Below are positions 29,980 through 41,491 of a stretch of DNA of 64,000 bases, piece after piece. Numbering within the stretch: position 1 is the stretch's first letter; each line of letters opens with the position of its first letter. The notes beneath the pieces are model-generated. The model did not search any database. It had not been told where the DNA came from and saw only the letters and a program-made list of their open reading frames with translations. The translations under genes and the position numbers were made by a program. Source of the DNA: Rhizomicrobium electricum (GTDB taxonomy: Bacteria > Pseudomonadota > Alphaproteobacteria > Micropepsales > Micropepsaceae); NCBI RefSeq assembly GCF_011762045.1, contig NZ_JAASQS010000009.1, positions 269,020-333,019 on the forward strand, written 5' to 3'.

Positions 29980-31611
29980 ATGAATACGGTCGCAATGGAC
30001 AAAGGTCGTCAGGACCTTATGGCTGCCCGCAACCGGGCCGAGATGGCGCTCGGCGGCATTTACGAGATTTCCAAGCTCCTGGCCGCGCCCAACCGGCTGG
30101 AGCCGACGCTTTCCGGCGTGCTGGCATTGCTTTCCAGCTTCCTCGATATGCGGCGCGGCCTGATCGCGCTGCTGACGCCGGACGGCACCGCGGAACTGGT
30201 GGTCGGATCGGGCTGGACCGAAGCCAACGCCAAACAATTCTTCCAGCGCCTTCCGGAACGTGCCATCGGCCAGATCGTGGTCACCAAAATGGCATTGGTG
30301 GTGCCCGACGTTTCGCGCGATCCGCTGTTCTCCCGCTCTGCACCGGAAGAGTACCGCGCCGAAAGCGGCGTCGTGTCCTTCATTGGCGTGCCGATCAAGC
30401 AGGGCGACAGCGTGCTGGGTACCCTCACCATCGACCGGGTTCAGACCAGCAGCGATCATCCGGTTCCCTTCGACAGCGATGTGCGCTTCCTCACCATGGT
30501 CGCCAATCTGGTGGGCCAAGCGCTCCGGCTGCACAAGGTGGTGGCGCAGGATCGCGAACGACTTTTGGGCGAACAAGCCCGCCTTGCCAAGGAACGCAAC
30601 GAGGTCAAGGGTCGGAGCAACATCACCGTCAAAGGCATCATTGGTCACAGTCACGCGCTGATGGACGTGCTGGAGAAGGTGAAGCGCGTCGCCCGCAGCA
30701 ATTCCACCATCATGCTGCGCGGCGAGACCGGCACCGGCAAGGAGATGATCGCCAACGCGATCCACAACCAGTCGCCGCGCAAGAACGGACCATTCATCAA
30801 GCTCAACTGCGCGGCGCTGCCGGAATCGGTGCTGGAGTCGGAACTGTTCGGTCACGAGAAAGGCGCGTTCACCGGCGCCCTCAATCAGCGCAAGGGACGG
30901 TTCGAGCTGGCGCATGGCGGCACGCTTTTTCTCGACGAGATCGGCGAGATTTCGCCGTCGTTTCAGGCCAAGCTTCTGCGCGTGCTGCAGGAAGGCGAAT
31001 TCGAGCGCGTCGGCGGCACGCGGACCCTGAAAGTCGATGTCCGCCTCGTCTGCGCCACCAATCGCGATCTTGAGGCCGAGGTCGCCAAAGGGGCATTCCG
31101 CGCCGATCTCTATTTCCGCCTCGCGGTGGTGCCACTTTTCCTGCCGCCGTTGCGCGACCGCCGCGACGATATCGCGCCGCTGGCTCAGGAGTTCCTGACC
31201 CGCTTCAATCACGAACACGGCACCCAGCTCGCGCTCAATCCGGCGGCGCTGGCGATGCTGGAATCCTGCTACTTCCCCGGCAATGTGCGCGAACTTGAGA
31301 ACTGCATCCGTCACACCGCCACGCTGGCGCGGACCAAGCTTCTGGCCGACGGCGATTTCCCGTGTCAGAAGGAAGGCTGCCTGTCGGCGATGTTGTGGAA
31401 GGGTGTCAATGCCGAACCGCCGCATCCGGTGATGGCGCCCACGGCACCGGAGCCCGTCGAGCCTCATGGAGACCTCGACCGCGCCCACTTGATTGACGCG
31501 ATGGAAAAGGCCGGCTGGGTGCAAGCCAAAGCCGCCCGCATTCTCGGACTTACGCCACGCCAAATCGGCTATGCCTTGAAGAAACAAGGCATCCCGCTGA
31601 AGAAGTTCTGA
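29980..31611 (+). CDS. nifA: NifA, sigma-54-dependent activator of nif genes
   Basis: The protein is about 543 aa. A GAF domain (about 25-180) precedes the AAA+ domain, with Walker A GETGTGKE and the sigma-54 contact loop GAFTGA. The interdomain linker has cysteines spaced C-X11-C-X19-C-X4-C (from ESCYFPGN to CQKEGC), the signature of oxygen-sensitive alphaproteobacterial NifA. A Fis-type helix-turn-helix (QAKAARILGLTPRQIGYAL) ends the protein. It heads nifA-nifQ-nifS-draT-draG. Start choice is ATG 29980, and GTG 29941 with GGGAGG close by is the alternative. No nifL is seen. Confidence 0.96.
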   Translation: MNTVAMDKGRQDLMAARNRAEMALGGIYEISKLLAAPNRLEPTLSGVLALLSSFLDMRRGLIALLTPDGTAELVVGSGWTEANAKQFFQRLPERAIGQIVVTKMALVVPDVSRDPLFSRSAPEEYRAESGVVSFIGVPIKQGDSVLGTLTIDRVQTSSDHPVPFDSDVRFLTMVANLVGQALRLHKVVAQDRERLLGEQARLAKERNEVKGRSNITVKGIIGHSHALMDVLEKVKRVARSNSTIMLRGETGTGKEMIANAIHNQSPRKNGPFIKLNCAALPESVLESELFGHEKGAFTGALNQRKGRFELAHGGTLFLDEIGEISPSFQAKLLRVLQEGEFERVGGTRTLKVDVRLVCATNRDLEAEVAKGAFRADLYFRLAVVPLFLPPLRDRRDDIAPLAQEFLTRFNHEHGTQLALNPAALAMLESCYFPGNVRELENCIRHTATLARTKLLADGDFPCQKEGCLSAMLWKGVNAEPPHPVMAPTAPEPVEPHGDLDRAHLIDAMEKAGWVQAKAARILGLTPRQIGYALKKQGIPLKKF

Positions 31612-31613
31612 GC

Positions 31614-32225
31614 ATGACGGCGGATGAAACCTACCGCTGGCTGATGGGAACGCGAAAGGACTTCGCTACGCATGTGCTCGCCTCCATTCTGGCGGTGGCT
31701 TCGGCCGAAACTTCAGCCAGCGGCCGTCCGCTTGCCGAGACCGCCGGATTGGATGCATCGTCAGAATTGATCACCTTCTTTCCACACGCTGCGGAAGCGC
31801 TGAGCCCCAGCGAACCACTACACCGTCCCGAGGACGAAGCCTGCCTTCTCGCGCTTCTGACACGCGGAACATCGACCGGATCGGCATTCGAACGGCTCCT
31901 GGCCGGCATGATCGCGCGCCGCTCGCAATGCCCCAACCATCTCTGGCAGGACCTTGGCCTCGCCAATCGCGGCGAACTCAGCCGCCTGATGACCGAATGG
32001 TTTGCGCCCCTCGCCCGCCGCAACACCCAGGACATGAAATGGAAGAAGTTCTTCTTCCGCATGATCTGCCGCGATGCCGCCTACACCCTTTGCACGGCGC
32101 CAAGCTGCGGCGAATGCTGCGACTTCGAGGCCTGTTTCGGCGACGAAAGCGGTGAATCCTTCCTCGCTCATGTCCGCCGCAACACCGAGACGGAACCCGA
32201 CATGTCGGATTCCCGACAACGCTAA
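31614..32225 (+). CDS. nifQ: NifQ, molybdenum donor for FeMo-cofactor synthesis
   Basis: The 203-aa protein ends with the NifQ cysteine motif C-X4-C-X2-C-X5-C (CTAPSCGECCDFEACF), which holds a Mo-Fe-S cluster in characterised NifQ. Upstream, the helical region with MTEWFAPLARRNTQDMKWKKF is typical of the family. The gene begins 2 nt after nifA, so the two are co-transcribed. It provides molybdenum to the NifEN/NifH complex. Its last codons contain a NifA activator site (32203-32218). Confidence 0.95.
   Translation: MTADETYRWLMGTRKDFATHVLASILAVASAETSASGRPLAETAGLDASSELITFFPHAAEALSPSEPLHRPEDEACLLALLTRGTSTGSAFERLLAGMIARRSQCPNHLWQDLGLANRGELSRLMTEWFAPLARRNTQDMKWKKFFFRMICRDAAYTLCTAPSCGECCDFEACFGDESGESFLAHVRRNTETEPDMSDSRQR
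32203..32218. promoter_or_regulatory. NifA upstream activator site (UAS) at the end of nifQ
   Basis: TGTCGGATTCCCGACA fits TGT-N10-ACA exactly and is an extended palindrome (TGTCG-N6-CGACA). It lies about 43 bp upstream of the -24 element at 32252 and resembles the nifH/nifB site almost base for base. Confidence 0.75.
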
Positions 32226-32243
32226 GTCCTTGGGCGGATTGGC

Positions 32244-33467
32244 ATGACCTCTGGCACCAATGTTGCTGATACAGCCGTGCGGCTTTCGCCGGAGGCAGTC
32301 ACGCACTGGACCTATCTCGATAACGCAGCGACCACCCGCACCGATCCGGCGGTGGTTGCGGCCATGTTGCCGTTCTTCACCCAGAGCTTCGGTAACCCGT
32401 CCTCGGCGCATGATTTCGGCCGCGCCGCCGCCGCCGCCGTTGCCCACGCGCGCCAGCAGGTGCGGACGCTGATCGGCGCCGCGCACGAAGACGAGATCGT
32501 GTTTGCGGCCGGCGCCACTGAGGCCAACAACGCCGCCTTGCGCCAAGCCTTGCGGCGCGAAAGCCGCAACGAGGTGGTGACGTCGGCGGTCGAGCATCCC
32601 GCCGTGCTGGCGGTCCTCGCCGACCTTGAAAAGCATAACGGGCTCGTCATTCACCGCATCGGGGTTGATCGTTTCGGTCGCCTCGACATGCCTGCCTACC
32701 GCGCTGCGCTCAGCCGGCGCACCGCGCTGGTGTCGATCATGTGGGCCAACAACGAGACCGGCACGCTGTTTCCCATTCCCGAACTCGCCGCGATGGCGCA
32801 CGCGATGGGCGCCGTGTTCCATACCGATGCGGTTCAGGCGGCGGGAAAAATTCCGATCGACGTGCAATCGACCGTGATCGATCTGTTGTCGCTCTCGGCC
32901 CACAAGCTGCACGGCCCCAAAGGGATCGGTGCGCTCTATGTGCGCAAAGGCACGAAATTCCGCGCCTTGCTGCGCGGCGGACGGCAGGAGCGTTCCCGGC
33001 GAGCAGGTACCGAAAACGTTCCGGGTATTGTCGGCTTCGGCGCAGCGGCTTCACTGGCTGTGGAGCGGATTGAGTCCGATACCAAACGGATTGCAGACCT
33101 GCGCGACCGTCTGGAATACGGCGTGCTGGCGGCCATCGAAGGCAGCGCCGTTCTCGGCGACATCCGCAATCGCGTGCCCGGTACCAGTTGCATGGCCTTC
33201 GATGGCGCCGATGGCGAAGAACTTCTGCACCGCTTGAACCGCGAAGGCATTGCCGCCTCCTCCGGTTCGGCCTGCGCCGCCGGTGCCATGGAGCCCAGCC
33301 ATGTGGTGCGGGCGATGGGTGTGCCCTACACCGCGGCGCACGGCGTCCTGCGCTTTTCGCTGTCGCGCGAGACCACTGACGACGACATCGATCGCGTGAT
33401 AGCGCTGCTCCCCGCCATCGTCGCCAAAGCACGCGAAAACTCGCTGTTCGCGGCGGCGGCCGAGTGA
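32244..33467 (+). CDS. nifS: NifS cysteine desulfurase
   Basis: The 407-aa PLP enzyme supplies sulfur for nitrogenase iron-sulfur clusters. It has YLDNAATT near residue 24, EHPAV, the PLP lysine K221 in LSAHKLHGPKG, and active-site Cys344 in SSGSACAAGA. It lies 18 nt after nifQ and 3 nt before draT. The first eight codons overlap a perfect-consensus sigma-54 promoter (32252-32267), so translation from ATG 32244 requires transcripts from upstream. A GTG at 32277 is a possible start for shorter transcripts. Confidence 0.95.
   Translation: MTSGTNVADTAVRLSPEAVTHWTYLDNAATTRTDPAVVAAMLPFFTQSFGNPSSAHDFGRAAAAAVAHARQQVRTLIGAAHEDEIVFAAGATEANNAALRQALRRESRNEVVTSAVEHPAVLAVLADLEKHNGLVIHRIGVDRFGRLDMPAYRAALSRRTALVSIMWANNETGTLFPIPELAAMAHAMGAVFHTDAVQAAGKIPIDVQSTVIDLLSLSAHKLHGPKGIGALYVRKGTKFRALLRGGRQERSRRAGTENVPGIVGFGAAASLAVERIESDTKRIADLRDRLEYGVLAAIEGSAVLGDIRNRVPGTSCMAFDGADGEELLHRLNREGIAASSGSACAAGAMEPSHVVRAMGVPYTAAHGVLRFSLSRETTDDDIDRVIALLPAIVAKARENSLFAAAAE
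32252..32267 (+). promoter_or_regulatory. Sigma-54 (-24/-12) promoter inside the start of nifS
   Basis: TGGCACCAATGTTGCT matches the consensus TGGCAC-N5-TTGC perfectly, with GG and GC 10 bases apart. The predicted transcription start is near 32277-32278. With the UAS at 32203-32218, a NifA-dependent promoter for nifS-draT-draG (or draTG alone) is likely. Confidence 0.7.
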
Positions 33468-33470
33468 GCC

Positions 33471-34265
33471 ATGGGGCCGGGACACTCCACCAATCTCGTC
33501 GGGGTTCCGACCGGCCTTCTCGCCTCCACCGCATTCAACGCCTATCCGGTGCCCTTACATATCGCTTCCGTGCGGGAACAGAACCGCTCGCTGTTCAGGA
33601 TGCTGGCCGAAGCGGACACGCCCGAAACCGCCGCCGGCATGTTCGAAGCCTATATGGCGACGATGTTCGATCTCGACGATCAGGATCGCGACGGCCGCGG
33701 CCCGGCGCGCTTTCGCGCCTCCAGCTATCTGCGCCTGTTGCGCGGCTGGGGCTACGAAGCCAATTCTCCGGAAGGGGCGGTGCTGAAAGGCTGGGTCGAA
33801 AGCCGCTTCGGCCTGTTTCCGACCTTCCACAAGGCACCGATCGACCGCTTCTCCGGTTCCGCCTGGATCACCTATGTCGAAGAAAAAATGTCGAGCCGAT
33901 TCCACTCCAACGCCATCCAATTGCAGCTCGATCTGCTCTACGAGTTCTGTCAGTGGAGTCTTTTGCGTTTCCATTCGGTCGGCCAGAAGCACATCACGCT
34001 CTTTCGCGGCACCAACAGCTTCGAGGAACAGCAGCTCTTGCAGCGGCTCGACAAGCGGCACGTCATCGTGCGGCTCAACAGCCTGTTGTCCTTCACCTCG
34101 GAACGCGAACTCGCCGAAAGTTTCGGCGACACCATCCTGGAGGTGGCGGTACCGACCGTAAAAATCCTGTTCTTCAACTCGCTGTTGCCGCGTCATGCGC
34201 TTAAGGGCGAAGGCGAATACGTCGTGATCGGCGGCGACTACGAAGCCAAGGCGCATTATTATTGA
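33471..34265 (+). CDS. draT: DraT, dinitrogenase reductase ADP-ribosyltransferase
   Basis: The 264-aa enzyme transfers ADP-ribose from NAD+ to the arginine of NifH (Arg101 here), switching off nitrogenase when ammonium appears or energy falls. It opens with the family signature GHSTNLVGVPTGLLASTAFN and keeps RFRASSYLRLLRGWG and LFRGTNSFEEQ. It begins 3 nt after nifS. Its stop overlaps the draG start by one base (TGATG), so the pair is coupled. GlnB-type partners are not in the window. Confidence 0.96.
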   Translation: MGPGHSTNLVGVPTGLLASTAFNAYPVPLHIASVREQNRSLFRMLAEADTPETAAGMFEAYMATMFDLDDQDRDGRGPARFRASSYLRLLRGWGYEANSPEGAVLKGWVESRFGLFPTFHKAPIDRFSGSAWITYVEEKMSSRFHSNAIQLQLDLLYEFCQWSLLRFHSVGQKHITLFRGTNSFEEQQLLQRLDKRHVIVRLNSLLSFTSERELAESFGDTILEVAVPTVKILFFNSLLPRHALKGEGEYVVIGGDYEAKAHYY

Positions 34266-35140
34266 TGGACCAAAACCAGCTCCTTGACCGTGCCTTGGGT
34301 GCTTATCTCGGCGTTGCCGTCGGCGATGCGCTGGGCGCGACGGTGGAGTTCCTCACCCGCGGCGAGATCAAGGCGAAGTACGGCGAGCACAATCGTATCA
34401 TCGGCGGCGGCTGGCTGAAGCTGAAGCCGGGTCAGGTGACCGACGACACGGCGATGAGCCTCGCGCTCGGGCGCGCCCTGATCGCAGCGGGAGGCTTCGA
34501 CACCCGCGCCATCTGTGAGGCGTTCGTCGCGTGGCTTCGTACCCGCCCCATCGATATCGGCAATACCTGCCGGCGCGGTATCAGCCGCTACATGCATCAA
34601 GGCACGACGGAAAAGCCGTTCAACGACGGCGATGCCGGCAATGGCGCTTGCATGCGGACCCTGCCCGTGGCGCTGGCGACCCTCGCCTCGCGGATCGATT
34701 TCGAGCGCTGGACCCTCGGCCAGTGCCACATCACCCATAATCATCCATTGTCGGACGACGCCACGCTGGCGGTCGGCGCGATGGTGCAGTCGCTCGTCTC
34801 GGGCGGCGGCGTGAAGGACGTGCGGGCGCACGCCAATGCGCTGGTTGCCAAACATCGCACCTTTCAGTTCACGCCGTATCACGGCCTGTCGTCGCCCTAC
34901 ATCGTCGACACGCTGCAAACTGTGCTGCACTTCTATTTCCGCACCGACACGTTCAAGAGCTATCTGATCGAGGTCGTCAATCAGGGCGGCGATGCCGACA
35001 CTACCGGCGCCATCGCCGGCATGCTGGCAGGTGCTACGTACGGCGCCAGCGCCATTCCCGACGAATGGCTGCGCCGCATCGATCCGGCCGTGGTCGCCGA
35101 AATCCGCGACCAAGTGCCCGCACTGCTGGCGCTGCGCTGA
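34265..35140 (+). CDS. draG: DraG, ADP-ribosyl-dinitrogenase reductase glycohydrolase
   Basis: The 291-aa binuclear-metal hydrolase removes the ADP-ribose added by DraT and so reactivates NifH. Metal-ligand motifs are visible as LGVAVGDALGATVEF near the N-terminus, VTDDTAMSLALGRAL near 57 and NQGGDADTTGAIAG near 240. I use the ATG that overlaps the draT stop. Its stop codon abuts the nifT stop on the other strand (TGATCA), leaving no intergenic space. Confidence 0.96.
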   Translation: MDQNQLLDRALGAYLGVAVGDALGATVEFLTRGEIKAKYGEHNRIIGGGWLKLKPGQVTDDTAMSLALGRALIAAGGFDTRAICEAFVAWLRTRPIDIGNTCRRGISRYMHQGTTEKPFNDGDAGNGACMRTLPVALATLASRIDFERWTLGQCHITHNHPLSDDATLAVGAMVQSLVSGGGVKDVRAHANALVAKHRTFQFTPYHGLSSPYIVDTLQTVLHFYFRTDTFKSYLIEVVNQGGDADTTGAIAGMLAGATYGASAIPDEWLRRIDPAVVAEIRDQVPALLALR

Positions 35141-35347
35141 TCAGGCTTCCAGCCGTCGCGCTTCGACACTGATCGGCAGGCGCGTATCGGGCGCCATGTC
35201 GGGAAGCTGAAACACCCAACCGTTGGCGAGCGTCACCTTGCCGCCCCACAGGCACGGGCATTCCATCGCCACGATTTTCTCTTCGAGATCCTTCTTCGCA
35301 ACGTAGACCGCATAGCCTTCACCCGTCTTGCGCAGCATGATTTTCAT
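35141..35347 (-). CDS. nifT: NifT/FixU
   Basis: The 68-aa protein matches the NifT/FixU family throughout: MKIMLRKTGEGYAVYVAKKD at the start and LWGGKVTLANGWVFQLPD in the middle. It is common in nif clusters, is dispensable in tested species and has no settled role. It is the last gene of the nifB operon and overlaps nifZ by 4 nt (ATGA). Confidence 0.93.
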   Translation of the reverse strand: MKIMLRKTGEGYAVYVAKKDLEEKIVAMECPCLWGGKVTLANGWVFQLPDMAPDTRLPISVEARRLEA

Positions 35348-35610
35348 GGATCGGCGGCCTCGATCAGCTCCAGCTCGTTGGCGCGCATCCCGACTACGAG
35401 GCCGCGATACAAGAAATCCACCTCATAAATGACATGGCGCTGCAGGAAGGTGCCGATGGCGCGGACATATCCCACTTCGCCGGGCCCGATCAGTGGATCG
35501 CCGATGGCTTTACCGGGGAAGCTGCCGTCATTGCGCACGGCGCGGCCGGCACGCACCTTGTCGCCCGGCTGAAACACCGGCGGACGGTCGCACTCGGTCA
35601 GTTCGCTCAT
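35344..35610 (-). CDS. nifZ: NifZ
   Basis: The 88-aa protein has the NifZ pattern: FQPGDKVRAGRAVRNDG, GPGEVGYVRAIGTFLQ and a C-terminal VIYEVDFLYRGLVVGMR. NifZ helps form the second P-cluster of the MoFe protein. Its ATG overlaps the fdxN stop by 4 nt and its stop overlaps the nifT start by 4 nt. A longer frame upstream only re-reads fdxN. Confidence 0.93.
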   Translation of the reverse strand: MSELTECDRPPVFQPGDKVRAGRAVRNDGSFPGKAIGDPLIGPGEVGYVRAIGTFLQRHVIYEVDFLYRGLVVGMRANELELIEAADP

Positions 35611-35801
35611 GCCTTCACGCAGGTTTTCGGGATCGGACAGGCGGCAGCGCATTGCTGGGTCGGATAGATGCCTTTGCACTCCGTGCACTTGCCGGTGATG
35701 ATGGAAAACAGGCCGCCTTTGGACGAAATGGCGTTGTTGGGACATTCGAACTGGCAGGCACCGCACCCGGTGCAATTCTCGGCGATGATTTTGAAGGCCA
35801 T
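35607..35801 (-). CDS. fdxN: FdxN, bacterial-type 2[4Fe-4S] ferredoxin
   Basis: The 64-aa protein has a first CxxCxxC...CP cluster motif (CTGCGACQFECP) and a second, looser set of cysteines (CTECKGIYPTQQCAAACP). FdxN supplies electrons to nitrogenase or to NifB. It lies 21 nt after nifB with a GGGAGA ribosome site and overlaps nifZ. Confidence 0.95.
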   Translation of the reverse strand: MAFKIIAENCTGCGACQFECPNNAISSKGGLFSIITGKCTECKGIYPTQQCAAACPIPKTCVKA

Positions 35802-35822
35802 GACATTCTCCCTATTACGCCA

Positions 35823-38469
<2,647 letters not shown>

Positions 38470-38499
38470 TCGCCGCTCACCGCCAGGAGAAAATCAACA

Positions 38500-39954
38500 A
38501 TGGAAGCGGAAGCCAAAGCAGCCAGACGGCAGATGATCGCCGACGTGCTGGCCGAATACCCGCCGAAAACCGCGAAGAAGCGCGGCAAGCATCTCAACGT
38601 CTTCAACGAAGGCGATACGGATTGCGGCGTCAAGTCGAACATCAAGTCCGTTCCGGGCGTAATGACGGTGCGCGGTTGCGCTTACGCCGGCGCCAAAGGT
38701 GTGGTGTGGGGACCGATCAAGGACATGGTCCACATCAGCCACGGCCCGGTCGGCTGCGGCCAGTACTCCTGGGGTCAGCGCCGCAATTACGTCAGCGGTG
38801 CGGTCACCGGCGTGAACTCCTGGGTGGTGATGCAGATCACGTCGGACTACCAGGAAAAGGACATCGTCTTCGGCGGCGACAAGAAGCTGGTCAAGGTGAT
38901 CGACGAGATCGAGGCGATGTTCCCGCTCAACAAGGGCATCTCGGTGATGAGCGAATGCCCGGTCGGTCTGATCGGCGACGACATCGAATCCGTCGCCAAG
39001 CGCAAGAGCAAGGAGATCGGCAAGCCGATCGCGCCGGTGCGCTGCGAAGGCTTCCGCGGCGTGTCGCAATCGCTCGGCCATCACATCGCCAACGACGTAA
39101 TGCGCGACTTCCTGATCGATCCTGCGGCAAACAAGGAGGACCCGAGCTTCGAGCCGGGCCCCTACGACGTCATGATCGTCGGCGATTACAATATCGGCGG
39201 CGACGCTTGGGCCAGTCGCATCCTGCTCGAAGAAATGGGCCTTCGCGTGATCGGCCAATGGTCGGGCGATGCTTCGGTCGCCGAAGTGGAACGCGGCCCC
39301 AAAGCCAAGCTCAATCTCATCCACTGCTACCGCTCGATGAACTACATCTGCCGACACATGGAAGAGAAGTACGGCGTGCCGTGGCTGGAGTTCAATTTCT
39401 TCGGTCCCACCCGCATTGCCAAGAGCTTGCGCGCCATCGCCGAGCAGTTCGACGACAAGATCAAGGAAGGCGCCGAACGCGTCATCGCCAAATACACGCC
39501 GATGATCGACGCCATTCTTGCCAAGTACAAGCCGCGGCTCGAAGGCAAGAAGATCATGCTCTATGTCGGCGGCCTGCGCCCCCGCCACGTCTCCGATGCC
39601 TATGGCGACCTCGGCATGGAAGTCATCGCGACGGGCTACGAGTTCGCTCACAACGACGACTATCAGCGCACCACCAAATACATCAAGGACGGCACGGTGG
39701 TGTACGACGACGCTTCCGAGTTCGAACTGGAGCGGTTCGCGCAGGCGCTGAAGCCCGATCTGGTCGGATCCGGCATCAAGGAAAAGTACGGCACCCAGAA
39801 GCTCGGCTTTCCGTTCCGCCAGATGCATTCGTGGGACTATTCCGGCCCGTACCATGGGTACGACGGGTTCGCGATCTTCGCCCGCGACATGGATCTCGCC
39901 ATCAACAATCCCGTCTGGGGCATGACCAAGGCGCCCTGGAAGAAAGCCGAGTAA
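38500..39954 (+). CDS. nifD: NifD, nitrogenase MoFe protein alpha chain
   Basis: The 484-aa subunit carries the FeMo-cofactor and half of the P-cluster. P-cluster cysteine regions are visible in [27 protein letters not shown] and [12 protein letters not shown]. The cofactor Cys lies in NIGGDAW-flanked sequence and the cofactor His in [18 protein letters not shown]. The ATG follows nifH by 30 nt with AGGAGA upstream. Length is normal for group I Mo-nitrogenase. Confidence 0.99.
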   Translation: MEAEAKAARRQMIADVLAEYPPKTAKKRGKHLNVFNEGDTDCGVKSNIKSVPGVMTVRGCAYAGAKGVVWGPIKDMVHISHGPVGCGQYSWGQRRNYVSGAVTGVNSWVVMQITSDYQEKDIVFGGDKKLVKVIDEIEAMFPLNKGISVMSECPVGLIGDDIESVAKRKSKEIGKPIAPVRCEGFRGVSQSLGHHIANDVMRDFLIDPAANKEDPSFEPGPYDVMIVGDYNIGGDAWASRILLEEMGLRVIGQWSGDASVAEVERGPKAKLNLIHCYRSMNYICRHMEEKYGVPWLEFNFFGPTRIAKSLRAIAEQFDDKIKEGAERVIAKYTPMIDAILAKYKPRLEGKKIMLYVGGLRPRHVSDAYGDLGMEVIATGYEFAHNDDYQRTTKYIKDGTVVYDDASEFELERFAQALKPDLVGSGIKEKYGTQKLGFPFRQMHSWDYSGPYHGYDGFAIFARDMDLAINNPVWGMTKAPWKKAE

Positions 39955-39959
39955 CGCCC

Positions 39960-41486
39960 ATGCCCCAATCCGCAGATCGTATTCTCGACCACGCCTCGCT
40001 GTTCAACGAGCCGGAGTATCTTGAACTCTTCGCCCGCAAGCACGCCTTGGAAAACCGCGTGCCGCCGGACAAGGTGCAGGAGCAGCTCGATTACACGAAG
40101 AGCTGGGAATATCGCGAAAAGAATCTCGCTCGCGAATCCTTGTGCATCAATCCGGCCAAAGCCTGCCAGCCCTTGGGCGCCATGTTCGCCACTGTCGGTT
40201 TTGCCAAGACGCTGGCCTTCAATCACGGCAGCCAGGGCTGCACCGCCTATTTCCGCTCGCATCTGGCGCGCCACTTCAAGGAGCCGTGCGCGGCCGTCTC
40301 GACCTCGATGACCGAGGATGCGGCGGTGTTCGGCGGCATGCAGAACCTGATTGACGGCCTGTCAAACGCCTACACCGTCTACAAGCCCGACATGATCGTG
40401 GTGTCGACCACCTGCATCGCCGAAGTCATCGGCGACGATCTTTCCGCCTTCATCGCCAATGCGCGCGAAAAAGGCTCGGTGCCGATGGACTTCCCGGTGG
40501 CCCAGGCCCATACGCCGTCCTTCGTCGGCAGCCACATCAACGGCTACGACGCGGTGATCAAGGGCGTCTTCACCTATCTCTGGGAAGGCAAAACCCGCGA
40601 GCCGAACGAGCGCATCAACATCATTCCCGGCTTCGACGGCTTTGCGGTCGGCAACAACCGCGAGCTGAAGCGCATCCTGAATGCCTTCGACATCGGCTAC
40701 GACATCATCTCCGACGTGTCCGACCAGTTCGATACGCCGACCGACGGCACCTATCGCATGTTCGACGGCGGCACGCCGCTCGATACGGTGCGGGGTGCGA
40801 TCAACGCCAAGGCAACGGTGTCGATGCAGAAATACTGCACCGAAAAGGCTGGCGCCTTCGTCGCGGAAAAAGGCCAGCAATATGCCTCGTTCCATTATCC
40901 GCTCGGACTTGGGGCCACCGACGAGTTCCTGATGAAGATCTCGGACCTCACCGGCAAGCCGATCCCGGACAGCCTGGAAAAGGAACGTGGCCGGCTGGTC
41001 GATGCCATGGCGGACTCCTCGGCCTGGCTGCACGGCAAAAGCTATTCGATCTTCGGCGATCCCGATTTCGTGCTCGGCATGACGCGCTTCGTCATGGAGA
41101 TGGGCGGCGAGCCGGTCCACTGCCTTGCCACCAACGGCAACAGCGAGTGGGCCGCGGAGATGAAGGCGCTGCTCGCCACCAGTCCTTATGGCGCGCGGGC
41201 GCAAGTCTGGGCCGGCAAGGATTTGTGGGCAATGCGCTCGCTGCTCGCCACCGAACCCAGCGACTACGTGATCGGCTCGACCTACGGCAAGATCTTCGAG
41301 CGCGACCTCGGCATTCCGCTGATCCGCCTCACCTTCCCGATCTTCGACCGCCATCACCATCACCGCTTCCCGGTGTGGGGTTATGAAGGCGCCATTCGCG
41401 TCCTGGTGACGATCCTCGACAAAATCCTCGACGATCTCGACCGCAAGACCATCAAGACGGGAATCTCGTTCGACATGGTTCGGTAA
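39960..41486 (+). CDS. nifK: NifK, nitrogenase MoFe protein beta chain
   Basis: The 508-aa partner of NifD supplies the other P-cluster ligands, visible in INPAKACQPLGAM, HGSQGCTAYFRSHL and STTCIAEVIGDD. It starts MPQSADRILDH 5 nt after the nifD stop. The C-terminal FPVWGYEGAIRVL is typical. A longer in-frame stretch upstream lies over nifD and is not coding. Confidence 0.99.
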   Translation: MPQSADRILDHASLFNEPEYLELFARKHALENRVPPDKVQEQLDYTKSWEYREKNLARESLCINPAKACQPLGAMFATVGFAKTLAFNHGSQGCTAYFRSHLARHFKEPCAAVSTSMTEDAAVFGGMQNLIDGLSNAYTVYKPDMIVVSTTCIAEVIGDDLSAFIANAREKGSVPMDFPVAQAHTPSFVGSHINGYDAVIKGVFTYLWEGKTREPNERINIIPGFDGFAVGNNRELKRILNAFDIGYDIISDVSDQFDTPTDGTYRMFDGGTPLDTVRGAINAKATVSMQKYCTEKAGAFVAEKGQQYASFHYPLGLGATDEFLMKISDLTGKPIPDSLEKERGRLVDAMADSSAWLHGKSYSIFGDPDFVLGMTRFVMEMGGEPVHCLATNGNSEWAAEMKALLATSPYGARAQVWAGKDLWAMRSLLATEPSDYVIGSTYGKIFERDLGIPLIRLTFPIFDRHHHHRFPVWGYEGAIRVLVTILDKILDDLDRKTIKTGISFDMVR

Positions 41487-41491
41487 AGTCG

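Noticed and set aside
38622..39959. Long frame upstream of the nifK start
   Set aside because: It is an alternative frame of nifD. The NifK N-terminus begins at MPQSADRILDH at 39960.
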